Part shown: positions 4,960 through 13,083 of the stretch, one piece after another
Position numbering within the stretch: position 1 is the stretch's first letter
Layout of the letters: every line of letters begins with the position of its first letter
Source of the DNA: CBFGRU01 sp965651255
GTDB taxonomy: Bacteria > Planctomycetota > Phycisphaerae > Phycisphaerales > SM1A02
Direction: 5' to 3'
Assembly: GCA_965651255.1 (NCBI GenBank)
Contig: CBFGRU010000070.1
Coordinates: 1-13,148, forward strand
DNA: 13,148 bases
Translations under genes and position numbers: made by a program
Notes under the pieces: model-generated
What the model was told of the DNA's origin: nothing
Seen by the model: the letters and a program-made list of their open reading frames with translations, nothing else
The model's database searches: none

Positions 4960-7900
4960 ATGCCCAGAATGCCAGTGACCCCCCGCCCCGCCCCGTTCGT
5001 TCACCTGCATCTGCACAGTGAGTATTCGCTGCTGGATGGTGGAAACACGATCGATCGTCTCGTCAGCCGCGTGAAGGAACTGGGCATGGACGCGGTGGCC
5101 GTGACCGATCACGGCAACCTCTACGGTGCGGCGGAGTTCTACACCAAGGCCAAAGCCGCGGGCATCAAGCCGATTCTCGGCATCGAGGCGTACGTCGCGC
5201 CGGGCGACCGGACGGACAAAACGCCCAATGCAATCACCGATGGCGGGTTCCACCTCGTTCTCCTGGCGGAGAATCAGACCGGTTGGAAGAACCTGCTGAA
5301 ACTCTCGAGCGATTCGTTCATCAACGGCTTCTACTACAAGCCGCGCATGGATAAATCGACCCTGGCGCAGTGGTCGGACGGCCTGATCGCGATCAACGGC
5401 CATCTCGGTTCGTCAATCGCATATCACCTGACGCAGTTCGTCCGCCACGGGAAGGATCATCACTGGGCGGCGGCGATCGAAGAAGCGAGATGGCACGCCG
5501 AGACGTTCGGCTGCAACGAGCGCGGCGAACCACGTTTCTACATCGAGCTTCAGCGGCACAGCGTGAAGGAGCAGGAGCAGATCAATCCGCACCTGATCGC
5601 GCTCGCCCGCGAGCTGAACCTGCCGCTGGTCTGCGATAATGATGCGCACTTCCTTCGCGCAGAAGACTGGGACCACCACGACAGTCTGTGCTGCATCTCG
5701 ATGGCGAAGCTGAAGGATGAGTCCGACCGGCTGCACTATCCGAAGGAGCTGTACGTCAAGAGCCCGCAGGAAATGTGGGAGCTGTTCGGCGGTGATGTAC
5801 CGGAGGCGATCGAGAACACGGCGAAAATTGCGGAGCGGTGCGAAGCCACGATTGACTTTGGCGCCAACCACGCGCCGGTCGTACGGGTGCGAAACGCGGG
5901 TGAAGTGCCCGGCTATGACCCGGCGCGCGATGGCAGTGATCGCACCGAATGGTTCAAGGCGTACTGCCGAACGTTTGAGTTGCTCCCCTACGACCACGAG
6001 CGCGACCGGGATGTTTCGAGCGAGCAGTTGAAGGAAGATTGCGATCGCGCGCTGCGCGATCTGTGTGAAGCCGGCCTGATCTGGCGGTACGGAACGGAAG
6101 GCATCACGCAGGAGATTCGCGATCGCTGCGAGCGTGAGTTGCAAATCCTGGCGGACAAACTCATCAGCGCGTACTTCCTGATTGTGTGGGACTTCGTGAA
6201 CTGGGCGCGGCAGAACGGCATTCCCGCGAACGCGCGCGGTTCGGGGGTCGGCACGATGGTGGGCTACGTGCTGGGTCTTTCCAATGCGTGCCCGGTGCGT
6301 TACGGCCTGCTGTTCGAGCGGTTCACCGACCCCGATCGAACGGAGTACCCCGATATCGACATCGACATTTGTCAGGACGGTCGCGCCGCGGTCATCAACT
6401 ACGTGCGCGAGAAGTACGGCCACGTCGCGCAGATCATCACGTTCAATCGTCTGAAGGCGCGCGCGGCCATCAAGGATGTCGCGCGGGTGATGGGCCTCTC
6501 ACCGGGCGATGGGCAGAAACTGGCGAACCTTGTTCCGAGTGAGTTGAACATCACAATTGATGAAGCGCTCGAAAAGGCGCCGGACTTCCGGCAGGCCGCA
6601 AAGGAAGATGAGCGGGTGGCGCGCGTCGTGGAAACGGCCCGCGCGGTGGAGGGGCACGCGCGCAACGTCGGGGTGCACGCCGCGGGGGTGGTCATCGCAA
6701 CCCAGCCGCTGGACAACATCATCCCGTTGTACAAGGCGACGGGGACGGATGATGTCGTCACGCAGTGGGACGGCCCGACATGCGAGAAGGTGGGCCTGCT
6801 GAAGATGGACTTCCTCGGCCTGCGCACGCTCTCGACGATCGAGAAAGCAAAATCGCTCGTGCGTGAGACCCTGCCGGAAGAAGCGATCTGGCGCGCGGTC
6901 GGACGCGAGCCCGGCCAAGGACCGCATCCCCTGGACCTCGACCGGCTGGAGTATGGCGATCAACAGGTGCTCGCCCTCTTTCGACGCGGCGACACCGCAG
7001 GAATCTTTCAGTTCGAGTCGGGCGGAATGCGCAAACTGCTGGTCGAGATGCAACCCGACCGGCTGGAGGACCTGATCGCAGCGAACGCGCTCTATCGCCC
7101 CGGGCCGATGGATCTCATTCCCAACTACAACCACCGCAAGCACGGGAAGGAAGCGGTTCCGAAGGTTCATGAGATTGTCGATCGCTTCACGGAAGAGACG
7201 TACGGCATCATGGTGTACCAGGAACAGGTCATGCAGATCGTGCACGGCCTGGGCGACATTCCCCTGCGAGCCGCGTACTCACTGATCAAGGCAATTTCAA
7301 AGAAGAAGGAATCGATCATCAACGCCGAGCGCCCCCGCTTCATCGAGGGCGCGGCGAAGAAAGGCCTCGCGAAGAAGCAGGCGGAGCAGTTGTTTGACCT
7401 GATCCTCAAGTTCGCCGGCTACGGATTCAACAAGTCACACTCAACGGGGTACGCCATCATCGCCTACCAGACGGCGTACCTGAAGACGTTTTTCCCGAAT
7501 CAGTACATGGCTGCGCTGCTTTCGTTTGAAAGCAAGGCGCAGAAGGTCGAACATTGGGTTGCCTACCTTGAGGATTGCAAGCGCACGCCGTTTCCCGATC
7601 ATTGCGAGAAGAAGCCGCACGTGGGGGTGCGCGTTTCGCCGCCGGACATCAACCTTTCGGATGCGGATTTCACGGTGGTCTTCGCACCGAATGAACCGCG
7701 CGACTCATTGCATGGGCATGTGCGGTTCGGCATCGGCGCGATCAAGGGTGTGAGTACGAGTGCGATCAACGCCATCATTCGCGAGCGGAAGGAATCAGGG
7801 ACGTTCGAGTCGATCTTTGATTTCTGCGAGCGCGTTGACCTGAAGGCCGTGAATCGCGCCACGATCGAAGCGCTGGTGAAGTGCGGCGCGTTCGATTCGA

Positions 7901-8859
7901 TTCACGGGACCGACCAGCGTCGCGCACTCGTCGAGTCGATTGACGATGCAACGCGCAGCGGACAGGCCGCGGCCGACGATCGACTTTCCGGTCAGATGAA
8001 TTTCTTCGATTCGTTCAAGACCACCGAAGAATCGACGCCGGAAGTCACGCCCGCTTCGCTGCGATCGGTCGAGCCGTGGAGTGTTCTGGAAACGCTTCGG
8101 CAGGAAAAGGATGTGCTGGGGTTCCATGTGTCCGGTCATCCGCTGGACCTGCACGCGGATGTCCTGCGGGCGTTCTGCTCGCATACCGCGGCGCAGGCCG
8201 CCGAGGCCGAACATGATGTCCCGTTGGTGCTGGGCGGAATGTTCATTCATGCACGAACACTCCCAACGAAGTCGGGCAACAAGATGGCACGGGTCACGTT
8301 CCAGGATCTCGCGGGATCGATCGACGGCGTGATCTTTCCCTCTTCGCTCGAGAGGTGTCAGTCACTGGTCGAGGTTGACCGAGTGCTGATGGTGATCGCG
8401 CGGTCGGATCGATCGCAGGGTGAACCGCAGATCATCATCGACCGGTTGATTCCGATCGAAGATGCACCGCGGCAGATGGCGACGGCAATCGAGATCGATC
8501 TGACCGGGCCGCATGACCCCGCGCTGGCGTTGGATCAGGCCCGCCGGGTGCGCGCGGTACTGGAGAAGCACGGCTCGGCCATCGGCTCGAACGGGCGCGG
8601 CCGCGAGGCGGAGATTCTGCTGCACATTCGCGCGGAAGGTCGGCGGGTTTTGCTGCGGCCGAACATGCTCCGCGCCGTGGCCGATCAGCCGCTGCTCGAA
8701 GCGTTGCGAGACGTTGTCGGCGTCGAAGGTGTCCGCTTGCGCGGCGGACCGGCAGCAACGTACGCGACGCCCGGGCGAAACGGCCCGAACGGTCAGGGTC
8801 GAAACGGATTTCGACGTGGGCAGGCCGCGAACGGGCGAATCTCCGTGGTCTCGGCGTAA
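4960..8859 (+). CDS. dnaE: DNA polymerase III, alpha (catalytic) subunit
   Basis: This is the replicative polymerase subunit that extends DNA on both strands, tethered to the sliding clamp. It is 1299 residues, longer than the roughly 1160 of E. coli. Residues 13-290 are the PHP domain, with candidate metal ligands H17, H19, D26, H51, E76, H98, D228 and H230 present; the usual Cys ligand position reads His (H148). The polymerase core carries ARGSGVGTMVGYVLG, the catalytic pair D467/D469 in PDIDIDIC, and the third Asp, D617, in KMDFLGLRTLST. GYGFNKSHSTGYAIIAYQTAYLKTFFP lies further on; QMNFF at 1012-1016 fits a clamp-binding motif. An OB-fold stretch is near 1085-1165, and the last 38 residues are Gly/Asn/Arg-rich. 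ATG at 4960 or 4969 are both possible starts. It heads an operon with the phosphotransferase 11 bases downstream. Confidence 0.97.
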   Translation: MPRMPVTPRPAPFVHLHLHSEYSLLDGGNTIDRLVSRVKELGMDAVAVTDHGNLYGAAEFYTKAKAAGIKPILGIEAYVAPGDRTDKTPNAITDGGFHLVLLAENQTGWKNLLKLSSDSFINGFYYKPRMDKSTLAQWSDGLIAINGHLGSSIAYHLTQFVRHGKDHHWAAAIEEARWHAETFGCNERGEPRFYIELQRHSVKEQEQINPHLIALARELNLPLVCDNDAHFLRAEDWDHHDSLCCISMAKLKDESDRLHYPKELYVKSPQEMWELFGGDVPEAIENTAKIAERCEATIDFGANHAPVVRVRNAGEVPGYDPARDGSDRTEWFKAYCRTFELLPYDHERDRDVSSEQLKEDCDRALRDLCEAGLIWRYGTEGITQEIRDRCERELQILADKLISAYFLIVWDFVNWARQNGIPANARGSGVGTMVGYVLGLSNACPVRYGLLFERFTDPDRTEYPDIDIDICQDGRAAVINYVREKYGHVAQIITFNRLKARAAIKDVARVMGLSPGDGQKLANLVPSELNITIDEALEKAPDFRQAAKEDERVARVVETARAVEGHARNVGVHAAGVVIATQPLDNIIPLYKATGTDDVVTQWDGPTCEKVGLLKMDFLGLRTLSTIEKAKSLVRETLPEEAIWRAVGREPGQGPHPLDLDRLEYGDQQVLALFRRGDTAGIFQFESGGMRKLLVEMQPDRLEDLIAANALYRPGPMDLIPNYNHRKHGKEAVPKVHEIVDRFTEETYGIMVYQEQVMQIVHGLGDIPLRAAYSLIKAISKKKESIINAERPRFIEGAAKKGLAKKQAEQLFDLILKFAGYGFNKSHSTGYAIIAYQTAYLKTFFPNQYMAALLSFESKAQKVEHWVAYLEDCKRTPFPDHCEKKPHVGVRVSPPDINLSDADFTVVFAPNEPRDSLHGHVRFGIGAIKGVSTSAINAIIRERKESGTFESIFDFCERVDLKAVNRATIEALVKCGAFDSIHGTDQRRALVESIDDATRSGQAAADDRLSGQMNFFDSFKTTEESTPEVTPASLRSVEPWSVLETLRQEKDVLGFHVSGHPLDLHADVLRAFCSHTAAQAAEAEHDVPLVLGGMFIHARTLPTKSGNKMARVTFQDLAGSIDGVIFPSSLERCQSLVEVDRVLMVIARSDRSQGEPQIIIDRLIPIEDAPRQMATAIEIDLTGPHDPALALDQARRVRAVLEKHGSAIGSNGRGREAEILLHIRAEGRRVLLRPNMLRAVADQPLLEALRDVVGVEGVRLRGGPAATYATPGRNGPNGQGRNGFRRGQAANGRISVVSA

Positions 8860-8870
8860 ACTCGCTCGGC

Positions 8871-10022
8871 ATGTCGGACTCGCCAACCAACCCGAAGCAG
8901 CCGGTTGACCCATCATCGATGGACGCTGCGGAGGTGCCGCCGCATATTGGCCCGCGGCAGGATGAGATGACCCGGCGCGAACGATTCGCGGCGCAGGAAC
9001 TGGGCATCGTGTTGAGTCACTACGACCTGGGCGTCATCTACTCCATCAGCGAGTACCCGCGCGGCTCACGACGATCGCCCAAAGTCAGAATCCGCGCGCA
9101 GCGGGGTGAGTTCCTGCTCAAGCGCCGCGCGCCGGGACGCGATCTGCCTGATCGCGTTGCCTTCTGTCATCACCTGCAATTGCATCTGGCTTCGCGGGGC
9201 TTTCCCGTGCCGGCGATCATCGGCACGCGCGAGGACAACAACTCGATGGTGCAGCTCAATGGGCGCGTGTACGAGATGTTCGAGTACATGCGCGGCACTC
9301 ATTACGATGGCTCGAAGCGCGGTGCGCAATACTCCGGCTACACCCTCGCGCGGCTGCACAACCTGCTGCAGTATCACGAAGCGCCGTTCGACGCTCCGAG
9401 CGGAAGCTATCACGAATCGCCCGGGATGGAGCAGCGGGCGCAGATGGCCGCCGAAGCAATCCGCCAGGCCGAACCCATGATCGACGCCCGGCGGATCAAG
9501 GCGACCTGTGCGTTTCTCGGCGATGCCTATGCGGATGCGGCATCGCGCGTGCGGACGCTCGGATTCGCCGACCTGAACACCTTTGTCGTCCATGGTGACT
9601 GGCATCCCGGCAATCTGCTCTACGAAGGGTTCAAGGTGCAGGGAGTCATCGACTTCGACTCCGCCCGGCGCGAACCGCGCGTGGTGGATGTGGCCAACGG
9701 CGTTCTGCAGTTTTCCATGGAGATCACCAAGGCGGATGACCCTTCGACCTGGCCGGATGGTCTGAACGCGGGCAGACTGCGCGCGTTCCTCGTCGGCTAT
9801 GATCAACACGGTGCCGGTCCCTTGACTGATCAGGAGTACGAGTCAGTTCCGTGGTTGATCGTCGAAGCACTCATCGCGGAGAGCATCACGCCGATTGCGG
9901 CGACGGGCCGGTTTGCGCGAATTCCGGGCTCCGTGTTCCTCGAAATGGTCGAACGCAAAGTGCGGTGGATTCAGCCGCGCGCGAATCGGGTCATCGAGTT
10001 TGCGCGAAACAAATCCGCGTGA
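8871..10022 (+). CDS. APH-fold phosphotransferase (aminoglycoside phosphotransferase / homoserine kinase II-like)
   Basis: This 383-residue protein has the layout of an APH-type small-molecule kinase. A likely nucleotide-binding Lys lies in the N-lobe (FLLKRR, K84), followed by a hinge-like YEMFEYMRG (134-142). The catalytic loop HGDWHPGN (241-248, with catalytic D243 and N248) and the metal-binding DFD (261-263) come next, then a helical C-terminal lobe. Relatives phosphorylate homoserine, choline, sugars, spore-coat-linked substrates or antibiotics; the sequence does not say which, and a resistance role should not be assumed. The first 30 residues are Pro/Ser-rich and probably disordered. 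The ATG at 8871 lies 11 bases after the dnaE stop, with TAAACT (8857-8862) overlapping that stop. The gene overlaps the next one by four bases (GTGA), so the three genes probably share a transcript. Confidence 0.87.
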   Translation: MSDSPTNPKQPVDPSSMDAAEVPPHIGPRQDEMTRRERFAAQELGIVLSHYDLGVIYSISEYPRGSRRSPKVRIRAQRGEFLLKRRAPGRDLPDRVAFCHHLQLHLASRGFPVPAIIGTREDNNSMVQLNGRVYEMFEYMRGTHYDGSKRGAQYSGYTLARLHNLLQYHEAPFDAPSGSYHESPGMEQRAQMAAEAIRQAEPMIDARRIKATCAFLGDAYADAASRVRTLGFADLNTFVVHGDWHPGNLLYEGFKVQGVIDFDSARREPRVVDVANGVLQFSMEITKADDPSTWPDGLNAGRLRAFLVGYDQHGAGPLTDQEYESVPWLIVEALIAESITPIAATGRFARIPGSVFLEMVERKVRWIQPRANRVIEFARNKSA

Positions 10023-11041
10023 ACAGTCTGCGGATGATGCTCCGTGTTGTCGCTGTGCTCGTCATCGGAGCCGAATGCTTCGTTCAGAACTCCGCGGCCG
10101 CTCAGACCATGGAACCGCTCCGTCCGATGCGCCCGCCGGTGAATGATGACCCATTGCCGCCGGTATCGAGTCTGACGGACGAGGCGTGGCGTGAGATTGA
10201 TGCACTGGATGATCCTTCATGGAATCGTCGCGAGCTGGCAACGGAGCGATTGAAGGAACTCGAGTACAACGATGAAGCCATTATCGAGTTGCTCGAAGGC
10301 CAGAGTCGAACGCCGGAACAGGCGCACCGTCTTCTACAGGTTCTGCGGCACCGTTTGCTGAACCGGCCACGCGGCGCGGTCGGCATCAGCATGGATACGA
10401 ACACGGGGAATGACGTCGTCGTGCTGGAAGTTATCGCCGGCATGCCCGCGGAACAACACCTCCGCGCGGGTGATCACATTCTCGCGGTTGATCACATTCC
10501 GGTCCGAAACCCGGACCACTTCGGCGATCTCGTCAAGGCCAAGCCGCCCGGGGATACGGTGGAAATCACGTTTCGGCGTGCCCTTACCGATGAGGATGGC
10601 CTCCCGCTGCGCGATGTGCGTACGGGGCGAATGATCTACGTCGATGAACCACAGACCAGATCGGTCCCGCTCGGCGATCTGAATCAACTCGGGCGAACCT
10701 GGGTTGACCGGCATCGCGAGATGCAACAGCGGCTCGCGCTGGATGCGATCCTCCGGTATTCACCGATGCTTCGCTTTGTTCCTTCGCCGGATGGAATCAA
10801 CGCGGAACCACCGGTGCTTTCGGGGCGGGTCGATGATTTCCCCGCCATTCGCGCGTTGAAGAATCAGATTGCATTGATCAATCGGGGCGAACTGGTCATC
10901 ACCGCCGACCTGCAACGAGAATGGCGCCAGGTGCTGGAGGGTCTGACCGAGATGATGAGTGATCGCTCGCTGACGGCGGATGAGCGATTCTTCATCGTGC
11001 AGGTCATTCAACGGTACGCTGAACTGCTTCCGATGCGCTGA
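10019..11041 (+). CDS. Secreted PDZ-domain protein
   Basis: This 340-residue protein starts at the GTG at 10019, which overlaps the phosphotransferase stop as GTGA; ATGs at 10034 and 10037 are alternatives. Residues 1-28 form a signal peptide: basic NSLRMMLR, a hydrophobic core VVAVLVIGAECFV and an AAA|QT cleavage site. A Cys at 20 lacks a proper lipobox. A Pro-rich linker and a helical segment (DDPSWNRRELATERLKEL) precede one PDZ domain at about 119-185 (GAVGISMDTN...VLEVIAGMPAEQHLRAGDHILAVDHIPV). The C-terminal 150 residues are helical and unassigned. No protease triad is visible, so it is probably a PDZ adaptor acting outside the inner membrane rather than a DegP-type protease. The stop lies three bases from the convergent DUF2007-like gene. 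Confidence 0.85.
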   Translation: MNSLRMMLRVVAVLVIGAECFVQNSAAAQTMEPLRPMRPPVNDDPLPPVSSLTDEAWREIDALDDPSWNRRELATERLKELEYNDEAIIELLEGQSRTPEQAHRLLQVLRHRLLNRPRGAVGISMDTNTGNDVVVLEVIAGMPAEQHLRAGDHILAVDHIPVRNPDHFGDLVKAKPPGDTVEITFRRALTDEDGLPLRDVRTGRMIYVDEPQTRSVPLGDLNQLGRTWVDRHREMQQRLALDAILRYSPMLRFVPSPDGINAEPPVLSGRVDDFPAIRALKNQIALINRGELVITADLQREWRQVLEGLTEMMSDRSLTADERFFIVQVIQRYAELLPMR

Positions 11042-11044
11042 CGC

Positions 11045-11461
11045 TCAGTCTTGTATCAGCGCACCGACGATCCACGCCAGCAGTGTCAGAACGACGAGTG
11101 CAAAGCCGATCACGATGCCAACTCTGGCGAGAATAGGAACCCCCGCTGCGGTTGATCGGGCACTGAGTGGTTCGTGGGCAATGAAGCCGTCTGACGAGTG
11201 GGCTTCACGATCGCCCGCATCCTGCGCATCATGCTCGGTGCGCCGCTCCCGCAGCAACTCGGCGGCCTGCTGCGCATGTTCTTTGCGCACGTAGACCGGG
11301 ACCCCTTCGCGATTCGACGCCAGCGCCGCCCCCTGCCACTGAACCGGAGCGTGCACGAATGCATCGATCCCTTCCTCGTGCAGAATCGCGGCCTGCGCGT
11401 GCGCCTCGAACTCGCTGCGCGCGAGGGAGGCAACCGCAAGGCCGTCCGCCGCTTCAGTCAT
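11045..11461 (-). CDS. DUF2007-like domain protein with C-terminal membrane anchor
   Basis: This 138-residue protein has two parts. Residues 8-72 resemble the DUF2007 family ('putative prokaryotic signal transducing protein'): VASLARSEFEAHAQAAILHEEGIDAFV, a loop, then GVPVYVRKEHAQQAAELLRE. That small alpha-beta domain is ferredoxin-like in fold and often sits on membrane anchors or zinc ribbons. Residues 73-105 are an acidic/Ser linker, and 109-135 are one membrane helix (ILARVGIVIGFALVVLTLLA). The N-terminal domain is probably cytoplasmic. The ATG at 11461 overlaps the stop of the upstream DUF4026/DUF2314-like gene as ATGA, so translation is probably coupled. The biochemical role of DUF2007 is not established. 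Confidence 0.78.
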   Translation of the reverse strand: MTEAADGLAVASLARSEFEAHAQAAILHEEGIDAFVHAPVQWQGAALASNREGVPVYVRKEHAQQAAELLRERRTEHDAQDAGDREAHSSDGFIAHEPLSARSTAAGVPILARVGIVIGFALVVLTLLAWIVGALIQD

Positions 11462-12828
11462 GATGATTCACTCTTGTTCTGCGCGGTCGATTCATCGCCA
11501 AGGGTGCGAAGTGCCGCCGCCATCGCGGGAACAATGTCGCGCGATTCGGTGCGCACCAGCCAGTCTGAAAGCTGAGATCGTTCGATCCATCGACGATCGC
11601 CTTGCTTCAGTTCCGTAATGAAGACCGGCTGATTCAGCAGAACGCACTCTGCCCGATCGCCCTCAAATCGTTCGACATGAAACCAGAGGTGCTCACGTCC
11701 GCGATCCGTGTGGCTGGCATCAACAAAGCCGGATTTCAACAGAAACACGATGTCTTCCCGGGGCGCATCGACTTCGCGTCCGCGATGCAGCGCTGCAAAC
11801 GCCATGGCCAACTCGGGCCAGGTCCGACGTGCAAGTCGCTCGTGCTGCCGTGTACCGCGCGTACTGGCAAAGAGGGTGGCCTGATCCTGCGCGAGTTTCT
11901 GCATGACCTCAGCGGGATACACCCATGCCGGGCGATACACCCCGCGGGGTTTCTCCGCGCAGATCACCGCGCGCGTGCCGGTGAAGCGGTCTTCGCCGCG
12001 CGCATCGCGATCTTCATGTGATCCAAGACCGCCCTGCTCAATGTGCGCCGAGGCCACATCCCACGGCTGAAGCGTCACCGGCAGACCCGCACCAATCTCA
12101 AACACGTGCCCCGGGGCCGACAGGTCAGACTCCAGAGAAATCTCGCCCAGACCATTGAGCATGATCGACGCAATCGAGCTCAGTTCGCCCGGTACATCGA
12201 GCATCTCCAACTCCGGCCGGCCGCAACGCCGCAAACCCGTGGTGTACAGCCACGTCGATCCGGTCTTTCCTTCGCGCCCCTCGATCTGAACAACCCACAG
12301 CAGGTCACCGGGAACATCGTCATTCTCTCGGCCCAGGAGATCAGCCAGCCGGTCTCGCAACATGTACGTGCCAAGGTTCGCATCCAGCAGAATCGGCACC
12401 GGGTCGAGCGCATCCAGAAGCCATCGCAACGCGGCTGCATATCCCTCGATCGGCGCGTTCGGCGGCAACATCGTCTCGAAGCCGAGGATGAATGGACACG
12501 ACTTGATCGCCGCAAACTCTTCCGGCGGGTCGCCCGCCGGATGGGCTGCCTCGCACCAGACAATGAACGCCGGCAGCGGCTCCGGGCCGCGAACCACCAC
12601 GTTCCAGCGAATGTGCTCGGGCGCGCCGGGAAGTTCATCTTCGAGCACTGCGAACCCATCACATGCCTCGCTCAGCGCGTGCAGAATCTCCTCCCGCGTC
12701 GGGGCGGTGTCATCCTGCCAGAACGCAACGAAGGTTGATGGCTCCGGATCGACTTTCCACGGGTCTGGAACACCAGCCGAGGAAGGATCATCCAGCGGCC
12801 AGGTGGGTTCACCGGTCGCATCGTTCAA
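11458..12828 (-). CDS. DUF4026/DUF2314-like protein of unknown function
   Basis: This 456-residue soluble protein resembles proteins annotated with DUF4026 in the N-terminal region and DUF2314 at the C-terminus. The C-terminal part (about 338-428) carries EHLWFHVERFEGDRAECVLLN, then ELKQGDRRWIERSQLSDWLV, matching the DUF2314 pattern of a small beta-rich domain with a W-x-x-R-S-x-(hydrophobic)-x-D-W ending. The N-terminal 330 residues include WNVVVRGPEPLPAFIVWCEAAHP and PILLDANLGTYMLRDRLADLLG; the latter fits the 'bad luck with neighbouring DUFs' class and I assign no reaction. No signal peptide or membrane helix is seen. The start is TTG at 12828, chosen because GGAGG sits seven bases upstream directly after the preceding gene's stop. 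It is coupled on both sides. Confidence 0.75.
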   Translation of the reverse strand: MNDATGEPTWPLDDPSSAGVPDPWKVDPEPSTFVAFWQDDTAPTREEILHALSEACDGFAVLEDELPGAPEHIRWNVVVRGPEPLPAFIVWCEAAHPAGDPPEEFAAIKSCPFILGFETMLPPNAPIEGYAAALRWLLDALDPVPILLDANLGTYMLRDRLADLLGRENDDVPGDLLWVVQIEGREGKTGSTWLYTTGLRRCGRPELEMLDVPGELSSIASIMLNGLGEISLESDLSAPGHVFEIGAGLPVTLQPWDVASAHIEQGGLGSHEDRDARGEDRFTGTRAVICAEKPRGVYRPAWVYPAEVMQKLAQDQATLFASTRGTRQHERLARRTWPELAMAFAALHRGREVDAPREDIVFLLKSGFVDASHTDRGREHLWFHVERFEGDRAECVLLNQPVFITELKQGDRRWIERSQLSDWLVRTESRDIVPAMAAALRTLGDESTAQNKSESS

Positions 12829-12835
12829 CGATCAT

Positions 12836-12840
12836 CCTCC
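12836..12840 (-). promoter_or_regulatory. Shine-Dalgarno site deciding the TTG start at 12828
   Basis: The minus strand reads TGAGGAGGATGATCGTTG. The TGA is the stop of the small membrane gene, GGAGG follows it immediately, and the TTG start lies seven bases further on. The ATG inside the spacer is in another frame. This is one of the few textbook Shine-Dalgarno sites in the window. It implies reinitiation by ribosomes leaving the upstream gene. Confidence 0.7.
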
Positions 12841-13083
12841 TCAGTTTGTATGACGCTCAACGGCCCAGAACAGTCCGCCAGCCGCAACCACACCAAGCAT
12901 GAGCGCCGCCATGATGAGCTTGCGCTCGTGATGGTGCCGGTCCAGTTCCGCATCAAACGCTTCCTGCTCATCCACGATCTGATCGATCACATCCGCCAGT
13001 TCCGCCCAGTCCTTCTCGTGCACCTCGACGATGAACGGCCCGCGATCATCAGCATCAAACTCATTCGCCGGCGCGTTGCTCAC
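12841..13083 (-). CDS. Small membrane protein with acidic helix, start uncertain
   Basis: From the GTG at 13083 this gene encodes 80 residues. An acidic, probably helical section (VHEKDWAELADVIDQIVDEQ, 21-40, then EAFDAELDRHHHERK) leads into one membrane helix (IMAALMLGVVAAGGLFWAV, 57-75) and a short tail. I recognise no family. The acidic helix could be a short coiled coil, so this may be a single-pass anchor or scaffold. The same frame has no stop before the window edge (it continues as EFEVRLRSLDASRR), so the true start may lie outside. It precedes the DUF4026/DUF2314-like gene by 12 bases with a Shine-Dalgarno site in between, which suggests that the two are expressed together. Confidence 0.65.
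   Translation of the reverse strand: MSNAPANEFDADDRGPFIVEVHEKDWAELADVIDQIVDEQEAFDAELDRHHHERKLIMAALMLGVVAAGGLFWAVERHTN

Noticed and set aside
5413..6423. Long minus-strand open frames opposite dnaE
   Set aside because: They mirror the codon structure of dnaE, whose motifs are continuous on the plus strand. No independent family pattern was seen.
9851..10018. Upstream extension of the PDZ gene into the phosphotransferase gene
   Set aside because: A signal peptide begins right after the GTG at 10019, and the upstream residues are the phosphotransferase gene read out of frame.
8871..10022. Antibiotic-resistance gene call for the APH-fold protein
   Set aside because: The HGDxHxxN and DFD motifs are shared by many metabolic kinases, and position in a dnaE operon argues for a household role.
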